Assembly: GCF_019203985.1 (NCBI RefSeq)
Contig: NZ_JAGSPD010000010.1
Location: 61,219-125,218, forward strand
Direction: 5' to 3'
Length of the DNA stretch: 64,000 nt
Source: Winogradskyella luteola
Lineage (GTDB): Bacteria; Bacteroidota; Bacteroidia; Flavobacteriales; Flavobacteriaceae
A model generated the notes under the pieces. It was not told the DNA's origin, searched no databases, and saw only the letters and a program-made list of their open reading frames with translations. This document shows positions 18,232 through 26,657 of the stretch, piece by piece. Each line of letters starts with the position of its first letter. Positions within the stretch are counted from its first letter, which is position 1. Position numbers and translations under genes: made by a program.

Positions 18232-18813
18232 CTAAACCAAAATCTTAATATTAGCATAACTATTCTCCAAGGCTTTCTGAGATGCTTTTTCATCTAGCCA
18301 TTCTACCTTAGTAATGCCTTCACTTGTTTCGGGATAAAGTTTGCCTTCAAAATTGGTATGCATTTCAAACCAATACGTAATTTTTATTTTGTGCTTACCA
18401 TTACGCTTAAAAATGTGATAGGTCGTTGGTAATGGTTTTGTAATTTTCAACCCTTTTACACCAGTCTCCTCTTCCACTTCCCTGATCGCCGTTTCTTCAA
18501 TAGATTCCCTTCGTTCTGTTTTACCTTTTGGCAGATCCCATTTATCATTTCTATAAATAAAGAGCACTTCTCCATTACTATTGTATGCTTTTCCCCCACC
18601 TGCGACAACATTTGGCAGCAATTTAAGAAAGTGTTTTAAAAGCTTATCGGGATTATTATGAATTAAATGCACGGCCTCTAAATCTGTATTATTAAGTGTT
18701 TTTATCACCTTCCCAATATTAACTGATTTAAGGAGATAGGATTTAAAATTCGTTTCCTTTTCAATTTTAGCTGTTAAAATAATAGGTTTATCTCCTACAT
18801 AAATGGTATACAT
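18232..18813 (-). CDS. Nudix hydrolase
   Basis: The protein has 193 residues. The Nudix box (G-x5-E-x7-REVEEETG) is complete: GKTERRESIEETAIREVEEE, then TGVKG. This loop-helix-loop binds the metal that cuts a nucleoside diphosphate linked to another group. The first 65 or so residues are an extra domain not common to all Nudix proteins (TIYVGDKPIILTAKIEKET). The substrate cannot be told. Convergent with the M14 peptidase gene and divergent from pyrE. Confidence 0.92.
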   Translation of the reverse strand: MYTIYVGDKPIILTAKIEKETNFKSYLLKSVNIGKVIKTLNNTDLEAVHLIHNNPDKLLKHFLKLLPNVVAGGGKAYNSNGEVLFIYRNDKWDLPKGKTERRESIEETAIREVEEETGVKGLKITKPLPTTYHIFKRNGKHKIKITYWFEMHTNFEGKLYPETSEGITKVEWLDEKASQKALENSYANIKILV

Positions 18814-18919
18814 GGATATAGTCAGTTAACTTTACTATTGTAAAAGTATTATTTTTTAATAGAACCGTTAAGAATTGAAAATTAAATTGAGATTAAATTT
18901 TAAAGCTTTTAAAATTCAT

Positions 18920-18927
18920 TAATTTTG
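18920..18927 (+). promoter_or_regulatory. -7 box placed for a leaderless pyrE transcript
   Basis: TAATTTTG matches TAnnTTTG and ends 4 bp before the pyrE ATG at 18932. Transcription normally begins a few bases after this box, so the message would start at or next to the start codon. A TTG at the usual -33 spacing is not present. Confidence 0.5.
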
Positions 18928-18931
18928 CAAC

Positions 18932-19576
18932 ATGATTTTTAATAAAGAAACCGCAAAAAAAACCGCAGAAGTTTTACTGCAAATCAACGCCATAAAACTA
19001 CAGCCAGATACGCCTTTTACATGGGCTTCTGGTTGGAAATCCCCTATATACTGCGACAATAGAATTGTCTTATCCTACCCTCTAATTAGAAATTATATTA
19101 GAGAAACCATGGCGAGACATATTGAGGATTATTATGGCAAACCAGATGTAATTGCTGGCGTTGCTACGGGAGCCATTGGCATTGGAGCTTTAGTCGCCGA
19201 TTACTTAAACCTTCCTTTTATTTATGTAAGGCCAGAAGCAAAAAAGCATGGACGTAAAAATCAAGTTGAAGGGCATATCGAAAAAGGACAAAATGTTGTC
19301 GTTATTGAAGATTTAATAAGCACAGGGAAAAGTAGCCTTAATGCCGTTGCAGCTCTTAAAGAAGCTGAAATTAACGTCAAGGGTATGGTTGCTATTTTCT
19401 CTTATGGTTTTGATGTGGCAAATAAGAATTTTGAAGATGCCAATATGGAATTGCATACGCTTGGCAATTATGAAAACCTGTTAGAACAAGCACTAGACAC
19501 CAATTATATTACAAAGCAACAACAAGACATTTTAGCACAATGGAATGCCAATCCTAGCGAATGGAACGCTAATTGA
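18932..19576 (+). CDS. pyrE: Orotate phosphoribosyltransferase
   Basis: The protein has 214 residues. It joins orotate to PRPP to give OMP in pyrimidine synthesis. Visible motifs are FTWASGWKSPIYCDNR (orotate site), DVIAGVATGAIGIGALVADY, the loop region YVRPEAKKHGRKNQVEG with catalytic Lys residues, and the PRPP-binding motif VVVIEDLISTGKSS. Length and motifs are standard. It is followed by a SRPBCC-type gene and lies head-to-head with the Nudix gene. The promoter box ends 4 bp before the ATG. Confidence 0.97.
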   Translation: MIFNKETAKKTAEVLLQINAIKLQPDTPFTWASGWKSPIYCDNRIVLSYPLIRNYIRETMARHIEDYYGKPDVIAGVATGAIGIGALVADYLNLPFIYVRPEAKKHGRKNQVEGHIEKGQNVVVIEDLISTGKSSLNAVAALKEAEINVKGMVAIFSYGFDVANKNFEDANMELHTLGNYENLLEQALDTNYITKQQQDILAQWNANPSEWNAN

Positions 19577-19680
19577 TATATTATTGTTGAATTGTTTAGT
19601 TGCAAAGTCAATTTATAAACATCTACTTATAGTAAGACTTCAATTAAACTATTTTACAAAAACAACTTAATACTTAAAGC

Positions 19681-20076
19681 ATGAATTTAGAATCACCAAA
19701 GGTAACTTTAGATAAATCAACAGAAGAGACATTCAACTTTCTATCAGATGTCAAAAACTTTGAAAGTCTAATGCCAGAAAACATTAGCAAATTTGAGGTC
19801 TTAGAAGAAGATAAATTTCTTTTCGCTCTTAAAGGTATGCCAGAAATTATCTTAAAGAAAAAAGAAGCTATACCTAACAACAAAATAGTTTTAGGTGCAG
19901 CTGGCGGAAAATTAGATTTTTCGCTTGTTGCTGACATAACAGAAGTTGCAACTGATAAAAGTGAGGTGCAATTGACTTTTAATGGTGAATTCAATGCCAT
20001 GATGGCTATGATGATAAAAGGACCTATCAGCAAATTTATTGAAACATTGGCTACCAATATGAAAACTACTGTTTAA
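19681..20076 (+). CDS. Small SRPBCC (START-like) fold protein
   Basis: The protein has 131 residues with no signal peptide. The pattern VTLDKSTEETFNFLSDVKNF, then SLMPENISKFEVLEEDKFLF, a run of beta strands and a C-terminal helix (MIKGPISKFIETLATNMK) fits the SRPBCC ligand-binding fold. No catalytic residue can be named. It follows pyrE by about 100 bp. Its TAA overlaps the opposite-strand stop of birA within TTTAA at 20072-20076. Confidence 0.75.
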   Translation: MNLESPKVTLDKSTEETFNFLSDVKNFESLMPENISKFEVLEEDKFLFALKGMPEIILKKKEAIPNNKIVLGAAGGKLDFSLVADITEVATDKSEVQLTFNGEFNAMMAMMIKGPISKFIETLATNMKTTV

Positions 20077-20804
20077 TACAGTAGCGTCGCTTCCTTTAAA
20101 TCAAAGATCTTTATAATTTCATCTTCGGTCCAAACTTTGAGTTTACCAGTTTCGGTAACACCCTGTATAATACCTAGAAGAATTTCATTATTAGACATTT
20201 TAAACGTTGAAGGTTTATCTCTTCTAAAGAGACTTGCTTCATATTCAGTTTTTAATACATCAAATTTTTGATTTTCCAATAATTTGAAATAAACTTGAAG
20301 TTGCTTCAAAATTTTAGATAATACCTCGTCTTTATCAAATACAATTCCTGTTAATAAACTCATGGAAGATGCTTTTGGCAAAGCATCAAAAAATTTCTGG
20401 TTCACGTTAAGCCCAAAACCAATAATCGAGCCCTGAAATTTGTTGTTTTTGATGACATTTTCAATTAAAACTCCACATATTTTTTTCTCTGCTGACAAAA
20501 TGTCGTTAGGCCATTTTATACGTAATTTAGGTATACGAAACCCTTCTAATGCTTTGCAAACTGCCAACGAAACTACCATACTAATATAGAATTGGTTTTC
20601 GACCTTAAAATTATAAAAGTGTTTAAACACGCTAGCTGTTAGGTTTTTACCAACCTCTGTTTGCCATTGAGTACCCATTTGTCCGCGTCCCTTAGTCTGT
20701 TGCTCAGCTACAACAACCGTATAGTCTTTAGGCAAATTAATCGATGCCATACCTTTTAAGTAGGTATTGGTAGAGTCAATGGCATCAAGTTTGATTATAT
20801 ACAT
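20073..20804 (-). CDS. birA: Biotin--[acetyl-CoA-carboxylase] ligase
   Basis: The protein has 243 residues. It activates biotin as biotinyl-AMP and transfers it to the carrier domain of biotin enzymes. Motifs are the biotin-binding loop KGRGQMGTQW, the segment LRIKWPNDILSAEKKICGVL, and FQGSIIGFGLNVNQ, followed by a small C-terminal domain (PSTFKMSNNEILLGIIQGVT). There is no N-terminal helix-turn-helix, so unlike the E. coli protein it is a ligase only and not a repressor. Confidence 0.94.
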   Translation of the reverse strand: MYIIKLDAIDSTNTYLKGMASINLPKDYTVVVAEQQTKGRGQMGTQWQTEVGKNLTASVFKHFYNFKVENQFYISMVVSLAVCKALEGFRIPKLRIKWPNDILSAEKKICGVLIENVIKNNKFQGSIIGFGLNVNQKFFDALPKASSMSLLTGIVFDKDEVLSKILKQLQVYFKLLENQKFDVLKTEYEASLFRRDKPSTFKMSNNEILLGIIQGVTETGKLKVWTEDEIIKIFDLKEATLLY

Positions 20805-20897
20805 TTAAAGGCAATTTTATTTTATAGTTTTCTTATGACAATTACAGCTTACAAGAACTAAAAAAATAATAACTTTGCATAAAATTAATTCAAATTA

Positions 20898-21269
20898 ATG
20901 ACGAAAGAAAAAACCAACGCAGACCAACTCATTACAACAATTATAGGAGGTATAGAAGAGGTTAAAGGAAAAGAAATTACAATTTTAGATTTAAGAGATA
21001 TTGAAAATACGGTTTGCGATTATTTTATTATTTGTGAAGGTACTTCTAATACACAAGTAAACGCTATCGTCAATTCCATACACAAACAGGTTAGTAAAAC
21101 CCTAAAAGATAAGCCATGGCATATTGAAGGCACAGATAATGCTGAGTGGGTTTTATTGGATTACGTAAATGTTGTGGTGCATGTGTTTCAGAAGCATATA
21201 CGAGAATACTATGATATTGAAAGTCTTTGGGGAGACGCAAAAACCACACAAATAGAAACAAGTTACTAA
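20898..21269 (+). CDS. rsfS: Ribosomal silencing factor RsfS
   Basis: The protein has 123 residues of the Iojap/RsfS family. It binds L14 on the large subunit and blocks subunit joining when nutrients are low. Motifs are KGKEITILDLRDIENTVCDY, then FIICEGTSNTQVNAI, KPWHIEGTDNAEWVLLDYVN, and VVVHVFQKHIREYYDIESLW. A TAACTTTG box (20870-20877) lies 20 bp before the ATG. ftsH follows after 30 bp, the usual flavobacterial order birA | rsfS-ftsH. Confidence 0.95.
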   Translation: MTKEKTNADQLITTIIGGIEEVKGKEITILDLRDIENTVCDYFIICEGTSNTQVNAIVNSIHKQVSKTLKDKPWHIEGTDNAEWVLLDYVNVVVHVFQKHIREYYDIESLWGDAKTTQIETSY

Positions 21270-21299
21270 AATAAAGATTACCGTATTCGCGGCAACAAG

Positions 21300-23243
21300 A
21301 TGGCAAAAGACAATAAAAATTTAAACAAAAAACCTAAAATGAATCCGTACTGGATATACGGAATCATCATAGCGGTTTTTCTATCCATTCAATTATTTTC
21401 TGGTGGTTTTGGAGACTCTTCGGGAAGCAAAACGACACCTACAGAATTTTTTAGCTATTTAAGAAATGGAGACGTAGATAAAGTAGAGATAATCAACAGT
21501 CGTGTTGCAAGGGTGTATTTAACCAAAGAAGCACAAGAGTTAGAAGTTCATAAAAAATCAAAGCCTAAGACTTTTCTTCCTTCGGTTACACCTATACCAA
21601 ATTACAAATTTGAATTTGGTGATTTAAAATTATTTCAAGAAGAAATCGATAAGATTAAAACCGAAAACAATCTCGATGTTCCAATAGCTTTTGATACCGA
21701 GCAAAATGTCTGGGGAGATCTACTGTTAACATTACTACCTTTTATTTTAATTATTGGGGTTTGGATATTTATTATGAGACGTATGTCTTCTGGAGGCGGA
21801 GGCGGTGCTGGTGGACAGATTTTTAACATCGGGAAATCTAAGGCTAAACTTTTTGACGAAAAATCGGATACCAAAACCTCATTTAAAGATGTAGCAGGTT
21901 TAGAAGGTGCTAAAGAAGAAGTGCAAGAGATTGTAGATTTCTTGAAGTTTCCTGAAAAATACACTTCGCTAGGAGGCAAAATTCCCAAGGGTGCACTCCT
22001 TGTTGGCCCTCCAGGAACTGGTAAAACTTTACTGGCAAAAGCCGTTGCAGGTGAAGCTAAGGTGCCTTTTTTCTCACTGTCTGGTTCAGATTTTGTTGAG
22101 ATGTTTGTAGGTGTAGGTGCATCTCGTGTAAGAGATTTGTTTAAGCAGGCTAAAGAAAAATCGCCTTCAATAATTTTTATTGATGAGATTGATGCCATTG
22201 GTAGAGCAAGAGGGAAGAATAATTTTTCTGGCTCTAATGACGAGCGTGAAAATACCTTGAATCAATTATTGACCGAAATGGATGGTTTTGGCAGTAACAC
22301 TAATGTCATTGTATTGGCTGCAACCAACAGAGCTGACGTTTTAGATAGTGCTTTGATGCGTGCTGGTCGTTTTGACAGACAGATTTATGTAGACCTACCC
22401 GATGTGAGGGAACGTAAGGAAATTTTTGAGGTACATTTACGTCCGCTTAAAAAAGAGGAAACATTAGATATCGATTTTCTTGCTAAACAAACACCTGGAT
22501 TCTCTGGTGCCGATATTGCTAACGTATGTAACGAAGCGGCTCTTATTGCAGCAAGAAAAGGTAAAAAAGCGGTAAATAAACAAGATTTCTTAGATGCCGT
22601 CGATAGAATTATCGGTGGATTAGAAAAGAAAAACAAAATCATTACACCAGAAGAAAAACGTGCTGTTGCTTTTCATGAGGCTGGTCATGCTACTGTAAGT
22701 TGGATGTTAGAACATGCCGCCCCATTAGTAAAAGTCACTATAGTTCCTAGAGGTCGTTCTCTCGGTGCCGCTTGGTATTTGCCAGAAGAACGTCTTATTG
22801 TTAGGCCAGAACAAATGCTAGATGAAATGTGTGCTGCTTTAGGTGGCAGAGCTGCTGAGAAAGTGATTTTTGATAAAATCTCAACAGGTGCTTTAAGTGA
22901 TTTAGAAAAAGTAACCAAGCAAGCCAGAGCAATGGTAACCATTTATGGTCTTAGTGATAAAGTTGGTAATTTAACTTATTATGATTCTTCGGGGCAATCA
23001 GAATATGGCTTTACTAAACCTTACAGTGAACAAACTGCTGAGCTAATAGACAAAGAGATTTCAGATATTATAGAAGAGCAATATGAACGTGCTGTAAAAC
23101 TTTTAGAAGCTAATAAAGATAAGCTTACGGAACTTGCGGAAGTGTTGTTAGACAAAGAAGTTATATTTAAAGATAATCTTGAAAAAATCTTTGGAAAACG
23201 TGCTTTTGGCAAAGAGGAAAAACTTGCCGAAGAGGAAGAATAA
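21300..23243 (+). CDS. ftsH: ATP-dependent zinc metalloprotease FtsH
   Basis: The protein has 647 residues. It degrades misassembled membrane proteins and some regulators. Two membrane helices (about 18-34 and 138-158) flank a periplasmic part. The AAA+ module has Walker A GPPGTGKT (236-243), Walker [12 protein letters not shown] and the second region of homology ending [13 protein letters not shown]. The zinc site is HEAGH (459-463). The C-terminus is acidic (EEKLAEEEE). It follows rsfS and ends at a strong terminator. Confidence 0.97.
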   Translation: MAKDNKNLNKKPKMNPYWIYGIIIAVFLSIQLFSGGFGDSSGSKTTPTEFFSYLRNGDVDKVEIINSRVARVYLTKEAQELEVHKKSKPKTFLPSVTPIPNYKFEFGDLKLFQEEIDKIKTENNLDVPIAFDTEQNVWGDLLLTLLPFILIIGVWIFIMRRMSSGGGGGAGGQIFNIGKSKAKLFDEKSDTKTSFKDVAGLEGAKEEVQEIVDFLKFPEKYTSLGGKIPKGALLVGPPGTGKTLLAKAVAGEAKVPFFSLSGSDFVEMFVGVGASRVRDLFKQAKEKSPSIIFIDEIDAIGRARGKNNFSGSNDERENTLNQLLTEMDGFGSNTNVIVLAATNRADVLDSALMRAGRFDRQIYVDLPDVRERKEIFEVHLRPLKKEETLDIDFLAKQTPGFSGADIANVCNEAALIAARKGKKAVNKQDFLDAVDRIIGGLEKKNKIITPEEKRAVAFHEAGHATVSWMLEHAAPLVKVTIVPRGRSLGAAWYLPEERLIVRPEQMLDEMCAALGGRAAEKVIFDKISTGALSDLEKVTKQARAMVTIYGLSDKVGNLTYYDSSGQSEYGFTKPYSEQTAELIDKEISDIIEEQYERAVKLLEANKDKLTELAEVLLDKEVIFKDNLEKIFGKRAFGKEEKLAEEEE

Positions 23244-23261
23244 CACTACATACAATCATAT

Positions 23262-23300
23262 AAAAAACTTAAATTGACTAAATGTTAATTTAAGTTTTTT
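23262..23300 (+). terminator. Terminator after ftsH
   Basis: AAAAAACTTAAATT (23262-23275) and its exact complement AATTTAAGTTTTTT (23287-23300) form a 14-bp stem with an 11-nt loop, ending in a T-run. It lies 19 bp past the ftsH stop. Confidence 0.85.
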
Positions 23301-23346
23301 TATATTTGAGAAATGCACTAATTACAAGATTAACAGCAACAATTGA

Positions 23347-23955
23347 ATGAGCTTATTTCGTAAACTCTTCGGGAAAAAATCTGATCAGTCCGAAGAACAA
23401 ATACCAAATCAAGAGCGTGGCAAATATATGCCGGAAGTTAAGTTGCCTGCCGACGAACGTTTTACCATAAATTTCAAAGCTAATGGTGGAAAATTCTTGT
23501 ATTGTGAAAACATGGAAGAAGTCAAGGACAGCTTCAATTCCATATTAGATGAAAACCAATGGCATAACGATAAGGTTTTTATGATAGACGAGCGTTTATC
23601 TTCCTTGTTTAAAGACTTCAACCTTAACAGTACAAAAAAAATATCTGAAAGCTCATATTTTCTATCTACTTGTGAATATCTAATTTCTGATGATGGTTCA
23701 TTATTAATTTCTTCTAATCAAATTGCTGAAAAAAAATTAAAAGAGCTTCCAGATCATTTTATAATCTATGCAACCACAAGTCAATTTGTTGAAAATATTG
23801 GGGAAGGTTTAAAAGGTATTAAGTCTAAAAGTAAAACCAGTATTCCTACTAACATTACTACAATAAAGCATTTTAAAACTGCAGAAGACAAGGACTTTCT
23901 AACATACGGAAGTAGTGCTAAAAACTTATATTTGCTTCTACTAGAAGATTTATAA
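23347..23955 (+). CDS. LUD-domain protein
   Basis: The protein has 202 residues, starting MSLFRKLFGKKS. The later part (ESSYFLSTCEYLISDDGSLL, ISSNQIAEKKLKELPDHFII, then GEGLKGIKSKSKT) follows the LUD fold found in LutB/LutC lactate-utilization proteins. The iron-sulfur motifs of LutB are absent. Its stop overlaps the cdsA ATG by one base, so it is translationally coupled to phospholipid genes, a common flavobacterial arrangement of unknown meaning. Confidence 0.8.
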   Translation: MSLFRKLFGKKSDQSEEQIPNQERGKYMPEVKLPADERFTINFKANGGKFLYCENMEEVKDSFNSILDENQWHNDKVFMIDERLSSLFKDFNLNSTKKISESSYFLSTCEYLISDDGSLLISSNQIAEKKLKELPDHFIIYATTSQFVENIGEGLKGIKSKSKTSIPTNITTIKHFKTAEDKDFLTYGSSAKNLYLLLLEDL

Positions 23956-24776
23956 TGAAGGAATTATCTATAAGAGCCATATCTGGTGCTGTATATGTTC
24001 TGTTACTTATAGGTTCGCTTTACTTTCAAATCGGGCTTGTAATTACTCTTATACTTTTTGGTATTATTAGCTTAATGGAATATAGTAAATTAATTAAGCT
24101 AAAAGGGTTTTCGCAATACATCATCTTTGTAATTCTTTATGGCCTCTTTTGGTATATATGCCTTTATAACACTCATCCTTTTGATAGTAATGAAGCCATT
24201 AATATCTTATTGGTTCTCACTATTTTTGTGAATCTCATCCTAATAAAAGATTTATTTACATTTAAAAAAATACCACTTTTTGAAACTAAACGCTATATAA
24301 CTACCACGTTCTACCTCAGTAGTGGTTTTGTGTTTATGTTATTGATTGCAAACTTTCAAAACATATTTACTCCACTTTTGCTTTTGGGAGCTTTCATTTT
24401 AGTTTGGGTTAATGATAGTGCAGCCTATTTGATTGGCAAAAATTTTGGAAAGCAAAAATTGTTTCCAAGTATTTCACCAAAAAAAACAGTTGAAGGTTTT
24501 TTAGGTGGTTTGTTTTTTGCTTGCGTTGCCAGTTATTTTATTGCCATATATTCAGAAATGCTCAATTCTACCAATTGGTTAATCATGGCAATCATTGTTA
24601 GTGTTTTGGGCACTTTCGGCGATTTAATTGAATCGAAGTTTAAGCGTCAAGCTGGTGTAAAAGATAGTGGTGTGATAATGCCTGGGCATGGTGGACTTTT
24701 AGATCGCTTAGATAGCATTATCTTTGCAGCACCATTTATATATTTATTTTTAAGAATTGTAAATTATGTTTCATAA
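23955..24776 (+). CDS. cdsA: Phosphatidate cytidylyltransferase
   Basis: The protein has 273 residues and many membrane helices. It makes CDP-diacylglycerol from CTP and phosphatidate, the branch point of phospholipid synthesis. The C-terminal CdsA signature is clear: ISPKKTVEGFLGGLFFA, LGTFGDLIESKFKRQAGVKD, then SGVIMPGHGGLLDRLDSIIF. Its end overlaps the start of psd by 11 bp, and the LUD gene overlaps its own start by one base, so all are one operon. Confidence 0.95.
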   Translation: MKELSIRAISGAVYVLLLIGSLYFQIGLVITLILFGIISLMEYSKLIKLKGFSQYIIFVILYGLFWYICLYNTHPFDSNEAINILLVLTIFVNLILIKDLFTFKKIPLFETKRYITTTFYLSSGFVFMLLIANFQNIFTPLLLLGAFILVWVNDSAAYLIGKNFGKQKLFPSISPKKTVEGFLGGLFFACVASYFIAIYSEMLNSTNWLIMAIIVSVLGTFGDLIESKFKRQAGVKDSGVIMPGHGGLLDRLDSIIFAAPFIYLFLRIVNYVS

Positions 24777-25419
24777 AGAAGGTCATAAAATCATATTTAT
24801 AACGCTGGTAATTGTTGTTGGTTCGTTTTTCTTAATCGATGAGTTTGTTACCAATGAATGGTTACGCAAAGGATTAATGATTAGCGTTCTTATCTTATTT
24901 ATTCTTATTCTTCAATTTTTTAGAAACCCAAAACGCCATACACATGCTGACGAAAAGCATGCTTTATCACCCGTGGATGGTAAAGTTGTAGTGATTGAAG
25001 AAGTTATGGAGAATGAAGTTTTTAAAGACAAACGTATTCAAGTATCCATATTTATGTCACCTATCAATGTTCATGTTACAAGATACCCAATAAGTGGAAC
25101 CATAAGTTACAGTAAATATCACCCTGGTAAATATTTAGTGGCTTGGCATCCTAAAGCCAGTGAAGAAAACGAACGTACGACCGTTGTAGTTAAAAATGAA
25201 AGTTTCGGAAAAGTGCTCTACAGGCAAATAGCTGGTGCATTGGCAAAACGGATAGTCAATTATGCAACTTTAAATTCTAAGGCTACACAAGGTGCGGATT
25301 CTGGTTTTATTAAATTTGGCTCGCGTGTAGATTTATTTTTACCTTTAGATGCAGAGATAAAAGTAGAACTTAACCAAAAAGTTCGAGGTGGCGAGAGTAT
25401 CATTGCCGAAATGAAATGA
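24766..25419 (+). CDS. psd: Phosphatidylserine decarboxylase (short, two-helix type)
   Basis: The protein has 217 residues. It turns phosphatidylserine into phosphatidylethanolamine. Two N-terminal membrane helices (about 8-23 and 34-48) precede the domain: HALSPVDGKVVVIEEV, VSIFMSPINVHVTRYPISG, and SGFIKFGSRVDLFLP. The Gly-Ser within KFGSR is the self-cleavage site that creates the pyruvoyl cofactor. The length fits the short proenzyme type. It overlaps cdsA by 11 bp and the next gene by 4 bp (ATGA). No phosphatidylserine synthase gene is next to it. Confidence 0.93.
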   Translation: MFHKEGHKIIFITLVIVVGSFFLIDEFVTNEWLRKGLMISVLILFILILQFFRNPKRHTHADEKHALSPVDGKVVVIEEVMENEVFKDKRIQVSIFMSPINVHVTRYPISGTISYSKYHPGKYLVAWHPKASEENERTTVVVKNESFGKVLYRQIAGALAKRIVNYATLNSKATQGADSGFIKFGSRVDLFLPLDAEIKVELNQKVRGGESIIAEMK

Positions 25420-25682
25420 CACCAGAAGAATTACATATAGAATTTGAAGAAGCTGTTGAGCGTGTAAATGCCCATGCTGAACCTTTTCCTGCAGATTTTT
25501 TATTGCGTTTGTACGCTTATTACAAAAAGGCCACCAATGATTATGGCAGGCCAAGTAGCCGTAAGCAGATTATAAATGCTTTTAAAACCAATGCCCTTTT
25601 TCAAGTGCAAGATATTAGCGAGGATGAAGCTAAACAGGAATATATAGATCTGGTAAAAAATTACTTTTTGTATCGCAAATAG
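25416..25682 (+). CDS. Acyl-CoA-binding protein
   Basis: The protein has 88 residues, the full length of the four-helix ACBP family best known from eukaryotes. It begins MTPEELHIEFEEAVERVNAH and keeps LLRLYAYYKKATNDYGRP (compare the family's LYGLYKQAT.GD) and KQEYIDLVKNYF near the end. It binds long-chain acyl-CoA. It overlaps psd by 4 bp (ATGA), so its expression is tied to phospholipid synthesis. Its stop directly abuts the stop of the next, opposite-strand gene. Confidence 0.93.
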   Translation: MTPEELHIEFEEAVERVNAHAEPFPADFLLRLYAYYKKATNDYGRPSSRKQIINAFKTNALFQVQDISEDEAKQEYIDLVKNYFLYRK

Positions 25683-26594
25683 CTAATCCCTAACCAATGG
25701 CATTGTAGAACAGCGTAACAAACCTTCCTGTTTTGCAATTTCGGCATAAGGAACTTCTTCAACAGTAAAACCATTATCTCTAAGCCACGCATTTAATCTC
25801 GTAAAGTTTTTTTCGGAAATTATTACATCCTCAGAAATTGAAAATATGTTGCTATTCATATCATACATTTCATCCTTAGTAATTTCAAAGACGTTCTCCT
25901 TTCCAAAAAAATCTATCAACCAGTTATATTCATTTTCCACTAAAAACCCGTTTTTATGAATTATGGCTTTATCTTTTCCTATAGGCTGAAAACAACAGTC
26001 TAGATGTAATGCATTGTCTTTCGGGTCAGTGTTCGATTTTCTGAGTTCAAAAGACTTTACTATTTTATTTGGAAATAACTCTTGAATGGCAATAACAGCA
26101 TCCATATTAGTACGCGCCGTAATATAATCTGGGTAATCATCACCTGAATAAGTGCCAATAAAAATATAATCATTCCAAGGCATTACATCTCCACCTTCAA
26201 CATGGCATTCCTCAGGTAAAATAATTCTATTGTCCTTATCTACATTTTTCCAGACATACTCGGTAGCCTCAACTTCTCGCTTTCGGTCTGGTAGAATATT
26301 GGCAATTATAATTTTATCCTCTATTACAAAAGAGATGTCTCTTGCAAAAATTTGATTGTAATCTTGTATAACTTCAGGTCTATATACTGTAACATCGTAT
26401 CTCTTTAATACAGCTGCAACAGCTTCCATTTCCTTAACCATATCGGCTTCTTTGGGATAAGTCCCAGCCAATACATGCTGACGGCTTTTTGGATCGTAAC
26501 AATCTTCTACTTTGGGAGTAGGCCCATTACTTTCTGCAGTTCCTAAGATAACTGCTCTAAGACGGGACGTTTCGTTTTGTATGTTTAATTTCAT
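25683..26594 (-). CDS. Dimethylarginine dimethylaminohydrolase/amidinotransferase-like enzyme
   Basis: The ATG at 26594 gives 303 residues, with the family start MKLNIQNETSRLRAVILGTA; the frame remains open to 26621. Pentein-fold signatures are present: YNQIFARDISFVIEDKII, ECHVEGGDVMPWNDYIFIG, NALHLDCCFQPIGKDKAI with the catalytic His, and a C-terminal EGLLRCSTMPLVRD with the nucleophilic Cys. The family includes arginine deiminases, dimethylarginine hydrolases and glycine amidinotransferases; which substrate is used here is not clear. It is only distantly similar to the CtlX gene at 15301-16233. Confidence 0.87.
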   Translation of the reverse strand: MKLNIQNETSRLRAVILGTAESNGPTPKVEDCYDPKSRQHVLAGTYPKEADMVKEMEAVAAVLKRYDVTVYRPEVIQDYNQIFARDISFVIEDKIIIANILPDRKREVEATEYVWKNVDKDNRIILPEECHVEGGDVMPWNDYIFIGTYSGDDYPDYITARTNMDAVIAIQELFPNKIVKSFELRKSNTDPKDNALHLDCCFQPIGKDKAIIHKNGFLVENEYNWLIDFFGKENVFEITKDEMYDMNSNIFSISEDVIISEKNFTRLNAWLRDNGFTVEEVPYAEIAKQEGLLRCSTMPLVRD

Positions 26595-26657
26595 GTTAGG
26601 GAGAATACAAAAAAGCTTCATAAAAATTATGAAGCTCTAATTGATTATAGTTTTTTA

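Noticed and set aside
21635..22198. Minus-strand open frame inside ftsH
   Set aside because: Antisense of the conserved AAA+ module; low-complexity Ser/Pro composition.
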